Assembly: GCA_963642245.1 (NCBI GenBank)
Contig: CAVIFY010000009.1
Span: forward strand, 1-64,000
Length of the DNA stretch: 64,000 nt
Source: CAG-217 sp963642245
Lineage (GTDB): Bacteria; Bacillota; Clostridia; Oscillospirales; Acutalibacteraceae
Direction: 5' to 3'
The position numbers and the translations under genes were made by a program. Below the pieces are notes generated by a model. The model had not been told where the DNA came from. It did no database searches and saw only the letters and a list, made by a program, of their open reading frames with translations. Shown here piece after piece: positions 32,212 through 43,440 of the stretch (the first letter of the stretch is position 1; each line of letters starts with the position of its first letter).

Positions 32212-34320
32212 ATGTCAAAACTGGTTATTGTGGAGTCGCCTGCCAAGGCGAAAAACATTAAAGGCTATTTGGGCAAGGGGTACGATGTGGTGGCCTCTAT
32301 GGGCCATGTGCGGGACCTGCCCGCCGCCCGGCTGTCTGTGGACATTGCCCATGACTTTGCCCCCAAGTACGCGGTGATCGCCGGCAAAGAGAACTTTGTA
32401 AAGGACCTGAAGAAAAAGGCCCAGGCTGCCGATTATGTGTACCTGGCAACGGACCCTGATCGAGAGGGGGAGGCCATCAGCTGGCACCTGGCCACATTGC
32501 TGGGGCTGGATATGAACGAGAAGAACCGGGTCACCTTTAACGAGATCACCAAGCACGGCGTGCTCACCGGTATGGAGCACCCCCGCGCCATTGATATTGA
32601 CTTTGTAAACGCCCAGCAGGCCCGGCGCATTTTGGACCGGCTCATCGGTTACAAGCTGTCGCCCTTTATCAGCCAAAAAATTCGGCGGGGCCTGTCTGCC
32701 GGTCGTGTGCAGTCTGTGGCTCTGCGGCTGGTGGTGGACCGGGAAGAGGAGATCCGCGCTTTTAAGCCGGAGGAATATTGGTCCATTGACGCCAAGTTTA
32801 CCAACCCGCCGGAGCGCAAGAGCTTTGCCGCCGCCCTGGCCGGTAAGGTGGACGATAAGGCCAAGATCAAGATCACTTCCAAGGAGGAGAGCGACAAGAT
32901 CCTTTCCGATCTGGAGGGCGCCGAATACATTGTGCAGTCGGTGAAGAAGGGCACCCGCAAGAAGAGCCCCACCCCGCCGTTCATCACCTCCACCTTGCAG
33001 CAGGAGGCCTCCCGCCGCCTGTCGTTCCAGGCCAAGCGGACCATGAAAGCCGCTCAGGAGCTGTACGAGGGTGTGGAAGTGGCCGGTCACGGCACCCTGG
33101 GTCTGATCACCTATATGCGTACCGACTCCCTGCGTATCTCTGAGGAGGCGCGGGCCGCCGGTAACGCCTTTATTACAGAGACTTACGGCGAAAAGTACCT
33201 GCCCAAAAAGCCCCGGTACTTTAAGTCCAAGAGCAATATTCAGGACGGCCACGAGGCCATCCGCCCCACCACCCCCTCCATTACGCCGGAGATGGTGAAG
33301 GGCAGCGTTACCACCGATCAGTACAAGATCTACAAGCTGGTGTGGGAGCGGTTTATCGCCTCCCTGATGGAGAACTGCCTGCAAGAGACTATGAAAATCG
33401 AGATCGTGGCCAACGGCTATGTGTTCAACGCCACCGGCTACACAGTGAAGTTTGACGGCTTTACCGTGCTGTATGAGGAGAAAGGCGACGACGGCAAAAC
33501 CGAGGGCGCAGCGCCCCTGCCGCCGGTAAAGGCCGGTGACAAGCTGCGGCTCAAGAGCATTCTCGGCAATCAGCACTTTACCCAGCCCCCCGCCCGGTAC
33601 ACGGAGGCGTCCCTGACCAAGGCGCTGGAGGAGAACGGCGTGGGCCGCCCCTCCACCTATGTGACCATCACCTCCACCATTGTGGGCCGGGAGTATGTGA
33701 AGCGCGAGGGCAAGCAGTTCGTGCCCACAGAGCTGGGCGAGGCGGTGACCAAGCTGCTGGAGGAGCGTATGCCCAATATTGTGGATGTAAAATATACCTC
33801 CAAGATGGAGGCGGATCTGGATAAGATCGACTCCGGCGATCGGGATTATATTGATATGATCCGCCACTATTACGATGACTTTGAGGCCCCGCTGGAAAAG
33901 GCAAAGAAAGAAATGCAGGGCGTAAAGATCAAGCTGAAAGAGGAAGAGACCGATGTGGTCTGCGAAAAGTGCGGGCGCAATATGGTCATCAAGGTGGGCC
34001 GCTACGGCAAGTTCCTGGCCTGCCCCGGTTACCCGGAGTGCAAGAACACCAAGCCCCTGGTGTTTAAGACCAAGGCCAAGTGCCCGGTGTGCGGCGCAGA
34101 TGTGATCGAGAAAAAGACCCGCCGGGGTACTTCTTTCTACGGCTGCTCCGCCTATCCCAACTGCAACTTTATGACCTGGGATGTGCCCACCGACGAGGTG
34201 TGCCCCCAGTGTGGCAAGTCCCTGTTTAAGAAGCGGGGCAATGTGCTGGTGTGCCTGGACGAGAAGTGCGGCTTTAGCAAACCGGCACCTAAGAAGAAAA
34301 AAGAACAGGCAGAGGAATAA
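32212..34320 (+). CDS. topA: DNA topoisomerase I
   Basis: A 702-residue type IA topoisomerase that relaxes negative supercoils. The Toprim domain has VESPAKAKNI (6-15) and DPDREGEAIS (about 82-91). The active-site Tyr lies in LITYMRTDSLRIS near residue 302. Three C-terminal tetra-Cys zinc fingers are present: CEKCGRN…CPGYPEC, CPVCGAD…CSAYPNC and CPQCGKS…CLDEKC. The ribosome binding site is GAGAGAAAGGATATAGAAAGT. The trmFO start codon follows its stop codon with no gap. Confidence 0.98.
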   Translation: MSKLVIVESPAKAKNIKGYLGKGYDVVASMGHVRDLPAARLSVDIAHDFAPKYAVIAGKENFVKDLKKKAQAADYVYLATDPDREGEAISWHLATLLGLDMNEKNRVTFNEITKHGVLTGMEHPRAIDIDFVNAQQARRILDRLIGYKLSPFISQKIRRGLSAGRVQSVALRLVVDREEEIRAFKPEEYWSIDAKFTNPPERKSFAAALAGKVDDKAKIKITSKEESDKILSDLEGAEYIVQSVKKGTRKKSPTPPFITSTLQQEASRRLSFQAKRTMKAAQELYEGVEVAGHGTLGLITYMRTDSLRISEEARAAGNAFITETYGEKYLPKKPRYFKSKSNIQDGHEAIRPTTPSITPEMVKGSVTTDQYKIYKLVWERFIASLMENCLQETMKIEIVANGYVFNATGYTVKFDGFTVLYEEKGDDGKTEGAAPLPPVKAGDKLRLKSILGNQHFTQPPARYTEASLTKALEENGVGRPSTYVTITSTIVGREYVKREGKQFVPTELGEAVTKLLEERMPNIVDVKYTSKMEADLDKIDSGDRDYIDMIRHYYDDFEAPLEKAKKEMQGVKIKLKEEETDVVCEKCGRNMVIKVGRYGKFLACPGYPECKNTKPLVFKTKAKCPVCGADVIEKKTRRGTSFYGCSAYPNCNFMTWDVPTDEVCPQCGKSLFKKRGNVLVCLDEKCGFSKPAPKKKKEQAEE

Positions 34321-35616
<1,296 letters not shown>

Positions 35617-35618
35617 GC

Positions 35619-36623
35619 ATGAAGATCATTGTAGACGCATTCGGCGGCGACCACGCACCCCTGGAAATTCTAAAGGGCGCTATGCAGGCGGTGGACGCCT
35701 ATGATGTGGATATTATCCTTACCGGCAAAGAGGCGGAGATCCGCCGCTGTGCAGAGGAGAACCGCTTGCAGCTGCGGCGCACCCGCATTGTGGACGCCCC
35801 CCAGGTGATCACCATGGAGGACGACGCCAAGAGCGTGCTGCGCAGCAAGAAAGACTCGTCCCTGGGCGTAGCCTTTCAGCTGCTGAAAGCCGGGGAGGGG
35901 GACGCGCTGGTCAGCGCCGGGAATACCGGTGCCGTCACCGTAGGCGCCACGCTGATCACCGGGCGGATCAAAGGGGTCAAGCGACCGGCCATCGCCTCGG
36001 TCATGCCCTCTGCGGGTAAGCCCTTTTTGATGATGGACTGCGGCGCCAATGCGGAGTGCAAGCCGGAGTTCCTGTGCCAGTTCGGGCTACTGGGCTCTCT
36101 GTATATGCAGTATGTGCTCCATGTGGAGAACCCCCGGGTGGCCCTGGCCAATAACGGCACAGAGTCCACCAAAGGCACACCCACTGTGCGGGAGGCTTAT
36201 GACCTGATGACCGCCGCACCGTACAATTTTGTGGGCAATATCGAGGGCCGCCAAATCCCCTTTGGGGACGCGGATGTGGTGGTGGCCGACGGCTTTACCG
36301 GCAACTTGATCTTAAAGACCTATGAGGGCGTGGCCAAGGTGCTGATGAACGAGATGAAAGGCCTGTTCAAGAAGAACGCCTTTACCCTGCTGTCTGCCCT
36401 GGGCGTGTCCGGCGGGCTAAAGAATATGAAGACCAAGTTTGACTATAAAGAATACGGCGGCGCCGTAATGCTGGGGGTGCAAAAGCCGGTGGTCAAGGCC
36501 CACGGCTCCGCAGACGCCCGCACTTTTAAGAACGCCATCAAACAGGCGGTCTGGTTTTTGCAAAACGACCTGATCGGCCATATAGAAACCGCCCTGGCAG
36601 CCCCCGCTGCCCCGGCAGAATAA
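35619..36623 (+). CDS. plsX: Phosphate acyltransferase PlsX
   Basis: A 334-residue peripheral enzyme that turns acyl-ACP into acyl-phosphate for phosphatidic acid synthesis. Seen: MKIIVDAFGGDHAPLEILKG (1-20), GNTGAVTVGATL, NGTESTKGTP and VVADGFTGNLILK. The ATG at 35619 fits the GGAG site (eight bases) better than the one at 35613, which overlaps trmFO. In many Firmicutes acpP lies between plsX and rnc; here rnc follows directly after 14 bases, so the acyl carrier protein must be encoded elsewhere. Confidence 0.96.
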   Translation: MKIIVDAFGGDHAPLEILKGAMQAVDAYDVDIILTGKEAEIRRCAEENRLQLRRTRIVDAPQVITMEDDAKSVLRSKKDSSLGVAFQLLKAGEGDALVSAGNTGAVTVGATLITGRIKGVKRPAIASVMPSAGKPFLMMDCGANAECKPEFLCQFGLLGSLYMQYVLHVENPRVALANNGTESTKGTPTVREAYDLMTAAPYNFVGNIEGRQIPFGDADVVVADGFTGNLILKTYEGVAKVLMNEMKGLFKKNAFTLLSALGVSGGLKNMKTKFDYKEYGGAVMLGVQKPVVKAHGSADARTFKNAIKQAVWFLQNDLIGHIETALAAPAAPAE

Positions 36624-36637
36624 AAGGAAGTTCGGTT

Positions 36638-37309
36638 ATGGAATCTTTGGAACATAAGATTGGATATACCTTTCAGGATCGCAGCCTGTTGCAGGAGGCG
36701 CTGACCCATTCCAGCTACGCCAACGAGCGCCACGGCCGCGTGCGCTGCAACGAGCGTATGGAGTTTTTGGGGGACGCAGTGCTGTCCATTGTGTCCGCAG
36801 AGCTGCTGTACACCCGGTTCCCGGATATGCCGGAGGGCCAGCTGTCCAAGCTGCGCTCGGCGCTGGTGTGCACCCAAAGCCTGGCCGGGTTTGCCGCCCA
36901 GATCGATTTGGGCAGCTACCTGCGTATGGGCAAGGGCGAGATCCACACCAAGGGCTGGGAGCGCCCCTCCACGCTGGAAAATACCTTTGAGGCGCTGATC
37001 GCCGCCATTTATCTGGACGGCGGTATGGAACCGGCCAAGCGGCACATTCTCCGCTTTTTAGTCCCGGCGCTGGAGAACCACACCACCGCCTTTAAGGACT
37101 ACAAGACCACCCTGCAAGAGGTGGTGCAGCAGAACCCGGGGGAGAATGTGACCTATGTGCTGGTGGGGGAGAGCGGCCCGGACCACGACAAGCGCTTTCA
37201 GGTGCAGGTGCGGCTCAATTCCAATGTGATCGGCTCCGGCGTGGGCCGCAGCAAAAAGGAAGCGGAGCAGGAGGCAGCCAAAGAGGCGCTGCACCTGATG
37301 GGTCTATGA
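36638..37309 (+). CDS. rnc: Ribonuclease III
   Basis: A 223-residue double-strand RNA endonuclease for rRNA processing. The signature NERMEFLGDAV (about 37-47) has the catalytic acidic residues, and the second acidic pair lies in TLENTFEALIAAIYLDGG. The C-terminal double-stranded RNA-binding domain occupies about 153-223 (KTTLQEVVQQNPGENVTY, GSGVGRSKKEAEQEAAKEAL). The ribosome binding site is AAAAGGAAG. It overlaps the radical SAM gene by four bases. Confidence 0.97.
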   Translation: MESLEHKIGYTFQDRSLLQEALTHSSYANERHGRVRCNERMEFLGDAVLSIVSAELLYTRFPDMPEGQLSKLRSALVCTQSLAGFAAQIDLGSYLRMGKGEIHTKGWERPSTLENTFEALIAAIYLDGGMEPAKRHILRFLVPALENHTTAFKDYKTTLQEVVQQNPGENVTYVLVGESGPDHDKRFQVQVRLNSNVIGSGVGRSKKEAEQEAAKEALHLMGL

Positions 37310-38292
37310 GAAAGGGCAATATCAGCATTTTTGTGCCCCATATCGGCTGCCCGTGCCGGTGCACCTTTTGCGACCAGCGCACCATCAGCGGCCAAACGGC
37401 GCCGCCCACTCCGGCAGATGTGCGTGCCGCTTGTGAGAAAGCCTTTGAAAAAGACGGTTTCAGCTATGAAATTGCGTTTTTTGGAGGCTCCTTTACCGCC
37501 ATTGAACCGGCGTATATGCAGTCCCTGCTGGCTGCCGCCGCACCTTATGTGCAGGCCGGCAAGGCCACAGGCATTCGGGTGTCTACCCGGCCGGACTGTG
37601 TGGACGATACGGTGCTGGCGCTGCTCAAGTCCTACGGCGTGACTGCTGTGGAACTGGGGTGCCAAAGTATGGATGACCGGGTGCTGACCCGGTGCCGCCG
37701 GGGCCACACGGCAGCGGACAGTGTTGCCGCCGCCCACTGCGTGCACCGAGCGGGGCTGGAACTGGGTGTGCAGTTGATGACCGGCCTGCCCGGCGATACG
37801 GACGATACCGCCCTGGCGACTGCCCGGCAGCTGATCGACCTGCGCCCGGCCACCGTGCGCATTTACCCGACGGTGGTGCTGGCGGGCACAGAGCTGGAAC
37901 GCCAATACCGCAGCGGGGACTATGTGCCCCAAACGGTGGAGCAGGCGGTGGACCTGTGCAGTCGGCTGGTGCCGCTGTTTGAGCAGGCAGGGGTGCGGAT
38001 CATTCGCCTGGGGCTGCACAGCAGCCCGGAGGTGAAGGAAAAAATGGTGGCCGGTGCCTTTCACGACAGCTTTGGCGAGCTGGTGTATTCCCGTATGCTG
38101 CTGCGCCGGGTGCTGGCGCACCCGCCGGGGCCGTACACCGTGACGGTGCACCCCCGGTACTACTCCCGCTTTGTGGGGAATAAAAAACAAAATCTGGCTG
38201 AACTGGCCGCAAGGCAGTATCAGATCCGGTTACAAACAGATACCGCCCTGGCGGGCGAAATGAGGATCGAATATGGTATTAAGAACACTTGA
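37306..38292 (+). CDS. Radical SAM protein, Elp3-like
   Basis: A 328-residue radical SAM enzyme. The 4Fe-4S cluster motif is seen in HIGCPCRCTFCDQ (Cys in the C-x3-C-x2-C pattern). It is followed by FFGGSFTAIEP, the strand motifs RVSTRPDCVDD and VELGCQSMDDRVL, and the SAM-contacting VQLMTGLPGDTDD. It resembles the radical SAM core of Elp3 without the acetyltransferase domain. Genes of this kind sit between rnc and smc in many Clostridia, and their reaction is not established. It overlaps rnc by 4 and smc by 20 bases. Confidence 0.88.
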   Translation: MRKGNISIFVPHIGCPCRCTFCDQRTISGQTAPPTPADVRAACEKAFEKDGFSYEIAFFGGSFTAIEPAYMQSLLAAAAPYVQAGKATGIRVSTRPDCVDDTVLALLKSYGVTAVELGCQSMDDRVLTRCRRGHTAADSVAAAHCVHRAGLELGVQLMTGLPGDTDDTALATARQLIDLRPATVRIYPTVVLAGTELERQYRSGDYVPQTVEQAVDLCSRLVPLFEQAGVRIIRLGLHSSPEVKEKMVAGAFHDSFGELVYSRMLLRRVLAHPPGPYTVTVHPRYYSRFVGNKKQNLAELAARQYQIRLQTDTALAGEMRIEYGIKNT

Positions 38293-41200
38293 AATGCAGG
38301 GGTTTAAGTCCTTCCCGGACAAAACGGTGCTGAACTTTGGCAAGGGCATCACCGCCGTGGTAGGGCCCAACGGCTCCGGCAAGAGCAATATCTCCGACGC
38401 GGTGCGCTGGGTACTGGGCGAGACCAGCACCAAGTCTCTGCGCGGCTCTAAGATGGAGGATGTGATCTTTGGCGGCACCTCCGCCCGCAAGGCGCTGGGC
38501 TTTGCCCAGGTGCAGCTGACCCTGGACAACAGCGACGGCACCTTAAAGGACCGGGGCGAGATCGTCACCGTCACCCGCCGCTATTACCGCAGCGGCGAGA
38601 GCGAGTACAAGATCGACGGCGAGCAGGTGCGGCGCAAGGATATTCGGGAGCTGTTTATGGACACCGGCCTGGGCGCCGACGGCTACTCCCTGGTGGGTCA
38701 GGGCAAGATCGACTCCATTATCTCTGCCAAGAATGAGGACCGCCGGGAGCTGTTTGAGGAGGNNNNNNNNNNCCCGTTTCCGCCACAAGCGCACAGACGC
38801 CCAGCGGCGACTGGAGCAGGCCCAGGAGAATTTGGTGCGCCTGCTGGATATTTTAGGCGAGTTGGAGAGCCGGGTCGGCCCCTTGAAAGTCCAAAGCGAA
38901 AAGGCCGCCGCCTTTTTAGACCTGAGTGCGGAGAAGAAAGAACTGGAGATCGGCGTTTGGCTGCAAAAGCTGGACCGCTTTACCGATGAGTTGCGGGAGC
39001 AGGAGCACCGCATTGACGCTGCCGGTGCCTCTTACCAAATCTGCGAGGCGGATCTGGCAGAGATCGAGAAGAAGATCGAGGAAGCCGCTGCCGGTGCCGC
39101 GCAGCTGAATGTGGAGATCGAGGAGCAGCGCCTGGCCTCCCAAAAGCTGGAGGAAGAGGCCCTGCGCAAGGATGCAGAGATCCGGGTGCTGGAGACCAAT
39201 TTGCAGCACCAGACCGAGACGGTGGAGCGCCTGGAACAGGAGATCCGCGACGCGGACCAGACCGGCGCCACCTTGGAGGAGCGGCTGGCCCAGCTGCGCC
39301 AAACCATTGCGGATAATGACGCTGCCGGGGCGGACAAGCGCCGCCAGCTGGAGGAGATCACCCGCCAGAGCCAGGCTCTGCTGGACTCCGGCGACAGCAA
39401 TACAAAAGAGACGACGCAGTTGAACCGCAAGCTCAGCGACCTGACCTTGCAGCTGTCTGACGCCAAGGTGCAGGCTTCTGCCGCCGCTTCTTCTATGGAG
39501 GAGATCGGGCAGCGCTCCGGCTCTGTGGACGACCTGCTGGCCGCCTGCGGCAAGGAGACCCAGCGGATCCTGGCCCAGCAGCAGGAGAGCCGGGAGAACC
39601 TGGCGTTCTTGCAGCAGCGCATTGATGAGAACAGCAACGCCCTGTCCGGCTATCAAATGAAGTTGCAGGGCAAAACCGCCGCAGCAGAAAAGATCAAGTC
39701 CAAATTGGACGAACTGGCCGCCGCCGTGCAGCAAAAGCAGCAGCGGGCCGGTCTGCTGTCGGATCTGGAGAAGAATATGGAGGGCTTTTCCGGCGCGGTA
39801 AAGGCGGTGATTCGCCAGTCCAGATCCGGTGCCCTGCGGGGGATCCACGGGGTGCTGTCCCAGCTGATCACCGTAGAGGACGCCCATTCCACGGCTATTG
39901 AGGTGGCGCTGGGCGCCGCTATGCAAAATATCGTTACGGATAATGAGGCAGACGCCAAGCGGGCTATGCAGTACCTAAAGCAGAACAACGCCGGGCGGGC
40001 CACATTCTTGCCCATCAGCAACATTCAGGGCCGCCGGTTAGAGGAGCGGGGTCTGGAGGACTGCTTTGGTTATGTGGCGCTGGCGCCGGAACTGGTAGAC
40101 TGCGACCGCCGGTACAGCCAAATTATTTCCAACCTGCTGGGGCGCACGGTGATCGTGGAGGACTTGGACTCCGCCATCGGTATGGCCAAGCAGTACCACA
40201 ACCGCTTTCGCATTGTGACCCTGGACGGCCAGGTGATGAACCCGGGCGGCTCTATGAGCGGCGGTTCCCGTGCCAAGGGTGCCGGGGTGCTGTCCCGTGC
40301 CAATCAGATCGAGGCGCTGCACAGCGAGGTCAAGGCCCTGGAGGGGCAAATGCACGATGTGCAGGCAGAGTATAAAACCGCTGTGGAGGAGGCCAACTTT
40401 GCCGCTGCCAAGCTGCAAGGTGCCCAGGCGGATATGAAGCAGGCCCAGGAGGATCTGATCCGCGCCCAGGGCGAGGATAAGTTGATTAGCGAGAAATTGT
40501 CTGCCGCAGAGAGCCAGCAGCAGGCGTTGCAGCAGGAGAAAGACAACGCCGCCGATCGTGTGCAGGCGTTGCAGCAGGAGCTGGACGCTGCCAATGCCAA
40601 GGCTGCCGGGTTTGAAAGCGCCATTGCAGACACCCGCGCCGCTCTGGAGCAGGCCGGCAGCCAGGCAGCTGCTATTACCGCACAGCGGGAGGAGACCCGC
40701 CGCCAGACGGAGCAGCTGAACCTGGAGCTGGTGACCCTGGCTAAGGACAGCGCCGCTGCCAAAATGAGCATTGAGGACCTGCTGGCCCGGAAGAACAGTG
40801 CGGCGGACCGGGTGGCTGCCACCCGGCGAGAGATCGAGCAGATCCGCGCCGCCCAAACCGGCTTTACCGCCCAAACGGAGCAGTTGCAAGCCCAGGCGCA
40901 GGAACTGCGGGACCGGGCAGCCCGGGCAGAAGAAACGGTGCAGCAAAAGATCGCTGCCCGCACAGACGGCGAAAAGACCACCGGCGACCTGCGTGCCGCC
41001 GAGCGGGCCAAGAGCCAGGAGCGCCAGCAGCTGTCTGCCGAGTTGGTACGGCTGGAAGAGCGCAAGAACGCTATGCAAAAGGAATATGACGAACTGGGCG
41101 ATATGCTCTTTGAGCAGTACGAGTTGACCCGCCGAGAGGCCCAGGCGCTGAACATTCAAATCGACAATATGGCCGAGGCCAAAAAGCGCCTGCACGAGAT

Positions 41201-41843
41201 CAAAGTGGCTATCAAAAAGCTGGGCTCCATCAATGTGGGCGCCATTGAGGAATATAAAGAAGTTTCCCAGCGCTACACATTCCTGAAAGAACAGATCGAC
41301 GATGTGGAGCGCTCCAAGTCGGAGCTGAACAAGATCATTGAGGACCTGACCGCCTCTATGAGCGAGAAGTTCCTGACCCAGTTCCAGAAGATCAATACCG
41401 AGTTCGCCGCCTGCTTTACAGACTTTTTCGGCGGGGGCAAGGGCGAGTTGATCCTGGAAGAGCCGGACAACTGCCTGGAGTCCGCCATTGAGATCAAAAT
41501 TCAGCCCCCGGGCAAGTCGGTGCAGAACATTAACCTGTTCTCCGGCGGCGAAAAGTCGCTGGCGGCGCTGGCGCTGCTCTTTAGCGTGCTGAAGGTGACC
41601 CCCTCGCCGTTTTGTATTTACGACGAGGTAGAGGCAGCGCTGGACGATGTGAATGTGGAGCGCTTTGCCAAGTATATGCGCCGTATGACGGACAAGACCC
41701 AGTTTATCAGCATTACCCACCGCCGGGGCACCATGGAAGAGGCGGATGTGCTCTACGGCGTGACCATGCAGGAAAAGGGCGTGTCCAAGCTGCTGGAGCT
41801 GCAAACGGCGGAGCTGGCAGCCAAAATGGGATTGGAGGAATAA
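38273..41843 (+). CDS. smc: Chromosome segregation protein SMC (interrupted by an assembly gap)
   Basis: The condensin ATPase, about 1,190 residues, that organises and segregates the chromosome. N-terminal head: Walker A GPNGSGKSN at about residue 32. Two long coiled coils rich in Glu, Gln and Arg flank the hinge (GLRGIHGVL-like SGALRGIHGVLSQL, GNAGRATFLPISNI region, about 500-640). C-terminal head: signature LFSGGEKSLAALAL, Walker B FCIYDEVEAALDD and the D-loop/His switch SITHRRGTM. At 38763-38772 ten N stand in place of real sequence and the reading frame is displaced across them. Both flanks match SMC, so this is an assembly artefact and not a pseudogene. With 12 bases in the gap the frame is restored. 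Confidence 0.95.
38763..38772. other. Assembly gap of ten N inside smc
   Basis: Left flank ends in codons for FEE plus one base (G). Right flank resumes with CC, then codons for RFRHKRTDAQ. SMC proteins have FEEAAGIS(K/R) here. Filling Ala-Ala-Gly-Ile-Ser needs exactly 12 bases, so the gap size is a placeholder. Confidence 0.97.
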
Positions 41844-41846
41844 AGA

Positions 41847-42851
41847 ATGGGTATTTTTTCTAAATTCAGAAAGGGCCTGAAAAAGACCCGCACCGAGGGC
41901 ATTACCGCCCAGCTGGACGATGTGATGGAGAGCCATCAGGAGATCACGGACGATCTGTACGACGAGCTGGAAGAAGTGCTTATTATGGGCGATGTGGGTA
42001 TTCCCACCGCCGAGAGAGTGATCCGGGATCTGAAAGCCAAGATCGAGAACGACAAGATCACCAGTGTGCCCCAGGTGCGAGAGACTATGAAGGACATTGT
42101 GTCCGGTATCGTGTGGGGCGGCAGCTATCTGTCCCTGCGCACCAAGCCCTCTGTGATCCTGGTGATCGGCGTCAACGGCGTGGGCAAGACCACCACCATC
42201 GGCAAGCTGGCCCTGCGGCTGAAAAATCAGGGTCGCAAGGTGATCCTGGGCGCGGCAGATACTTTCCGTGCCGCTGCCATTGAGCAGCTGGAAGTGTGGG
42301 CCAAGCGGGCAGATGTAGAGCTGATCAAGCACGCCGAGGGGGCAGACCCGGCCTCCGTGGTGTTTGACACCATTGCCGCCGGTAAGGCCAGAAGTGCGGA
42401 TGTGATCATCATTGATACCGCCGGCCGTTTGCACAATAAAAAGAACCTGATGGACGAGTTGAACAAGATCAGCCGGGTGATCGAGCGGGAGCTGCCGGGG
42501 GCCTCTAAGGAGGTGCTGCTGGTGCTGGACGCCACCACCGGCCAAAATGCGGTGAACCAGGCCAAGGACTTTAAGGACGCGGCGGGCATTACCGGCATTG
42601 TGCTTACCAAGCTGGACGGCACCGCCCGAGGCGGCGTGGTGCTGGCCATCAACAACGAGTTGGATGTGCCGGTGAAGTTCGTGGGCGTTGGCGAGCAGAT
42701 CGACGATCTACAGCCCTTTGACGCAGACGCCTTTGCCGCCGGTCTGTTTGACAAGGCACCCACAGAGGTGGACGAGGAGGAGATCGCCTCCTTTATCGGC
42801 AGTGCCGAGGAGGCAGCGGACGAAAAAGCGGAGAAAGGGTCGCAAAACTAA
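41847..42851 (+). CDS. ftsY: Signal recognition particle receptor FtsY
   Basis: A 334-residue SRP GTPase that docks ribosomes carrying membrane proteins at the translocon. Short N-terminal A region, N domain (about 20-95) and G domain with GVNGVGKTTT (about 109-118), DTFRAAAIEQL, DTAGRLHNK and TKLDGTARGG. The acidic tail ends in a Glu/Lys stretch. The ribosome binding site is GGAGGAATAAAGA overlapping the end of smc. The smc-ftsY order is standard in Firmicutes. Confidence 0.97.
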   Translation: MGIFSKFRKGLKKTRTEGITAQLDDVMESHQEITDDLYDELEEVLIMGDVGIPTAERVIRDLKAKIENDKITSVPQVRETMKDIVSGIVWGGSYLSLRTKPSVILVIGVNGVGKTTTIGKLALRLKNQGRKVILGAADTFRAAAIEQLEVWAKRADVELIKHAEGADPASVVFDTIAAGKARSADVIIIDTAGRLHNKKNLMDELNKISRVIERELPGASKEVLLVLDATTGQNAVNQAKDFKDAAGITGIVLTKLDGTARGGVVLAINNELDVPVKFVGVGEQIDDLQPFDADAFAAGLFDKAPTEVDEEEIASFIGSAEEAADEKAEKGSQN

Positions 42852-42852
42852 A

Positions 42853-43440
42853 ATGGAATTTATCTTAGCAAGTAATAATCAGAAGAAGCTGGCAGAAATG
42901 CAGCGCATTCTCTCGCCCCTGGGCATTGAGGTAAAGACCGCCGCCATGCTGGGGCTGGAGCTGCCGGATGTGGTGGAGGACGGCGACACCTTTGAGGCCA
43001 ACGCTGCCTTAAAAGCACGCAGTGCCTGCCGGGTCACCGGCCTGCCGGCCATTGCAGACGACAGCGGCCTGTGCGTGGACTATTTGGACGGCGCACCGGG
43101 TATTTACAGCGCCCGGTTCTCCGGCGGTCACGGGGACGATGAGGCCAACAACGACCTGCTGCTGCAAAAGCTGGAGGGCGTGCCTATGGAGCAGCGCACT
43201 GCCTATTATGTGTGCGCCATTTGTTGCGTGTTCCCGGACGGTGAGGAGTTGACGGTGCGTGGCGAGTGCCACGGGCACATCGGTTTTGAGCGGGACGGCA
43301 ACGCCGGGTTCGGCTATGACCCGCTGTTTTTGGTAGAGGGCCGCAGCTTTGGCCGCTATACCGCAGAAGACAAGGACAAAATCAGCCACAGAGGGCGCGC
43401 TTTGCGTACCCTGGCGGCAGAATTGGAGAAACGGATATGA
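42853..43440 (+). CDS. rdgB: dITP/XTP pyrophosphatase (RdgB/HAM1)
   Basis: A 195-residue house-cleaning enzyme that hydrolyses non-canonical purine triphosphates. The family motifs are present: MEFILASNNQKK at the N-terminus, DTFEANAALKA, ADDSGLCVDYLDGAPGIYSA (as overlapping short segments), GFGYDPLF, and the C-terminal ISHRGRAL. It starts one base after the ftsY stop with AAAGGG upstream. Its end overlaps yhbY by four bases. Confidence 0.96.
   Translation: MEFILASNNQKKLAEMQRILSPLGIEVKTAAMLGLELPDVVEDGDTFEANAALKARSACRVTGLPAIADDSGLCVDYLDGAPGIYSARFSGGHGDDEANNDLLLQKLEGVPMEQRTAYYVCAICCVFPDGEELTVRGECHGHIGFERDGNAGFGYDPLFLVEGRSFGRYTAEDKDKISHRGRALRTLAAELEKRI

Noticed and set aside
38273..41843. smc as a frameshifted pseudogene
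   Set aside because: The frame change coincides exactly with ten N. Both halves carry intact motifs, so an assembly gap explains it.
40038..42545. 835-residue minus-strand open frame opposite smc and ftsY
   Set aside because: Leu/Gly/His-rich shadow translation with no start signals; the plus-strand genes are certain.
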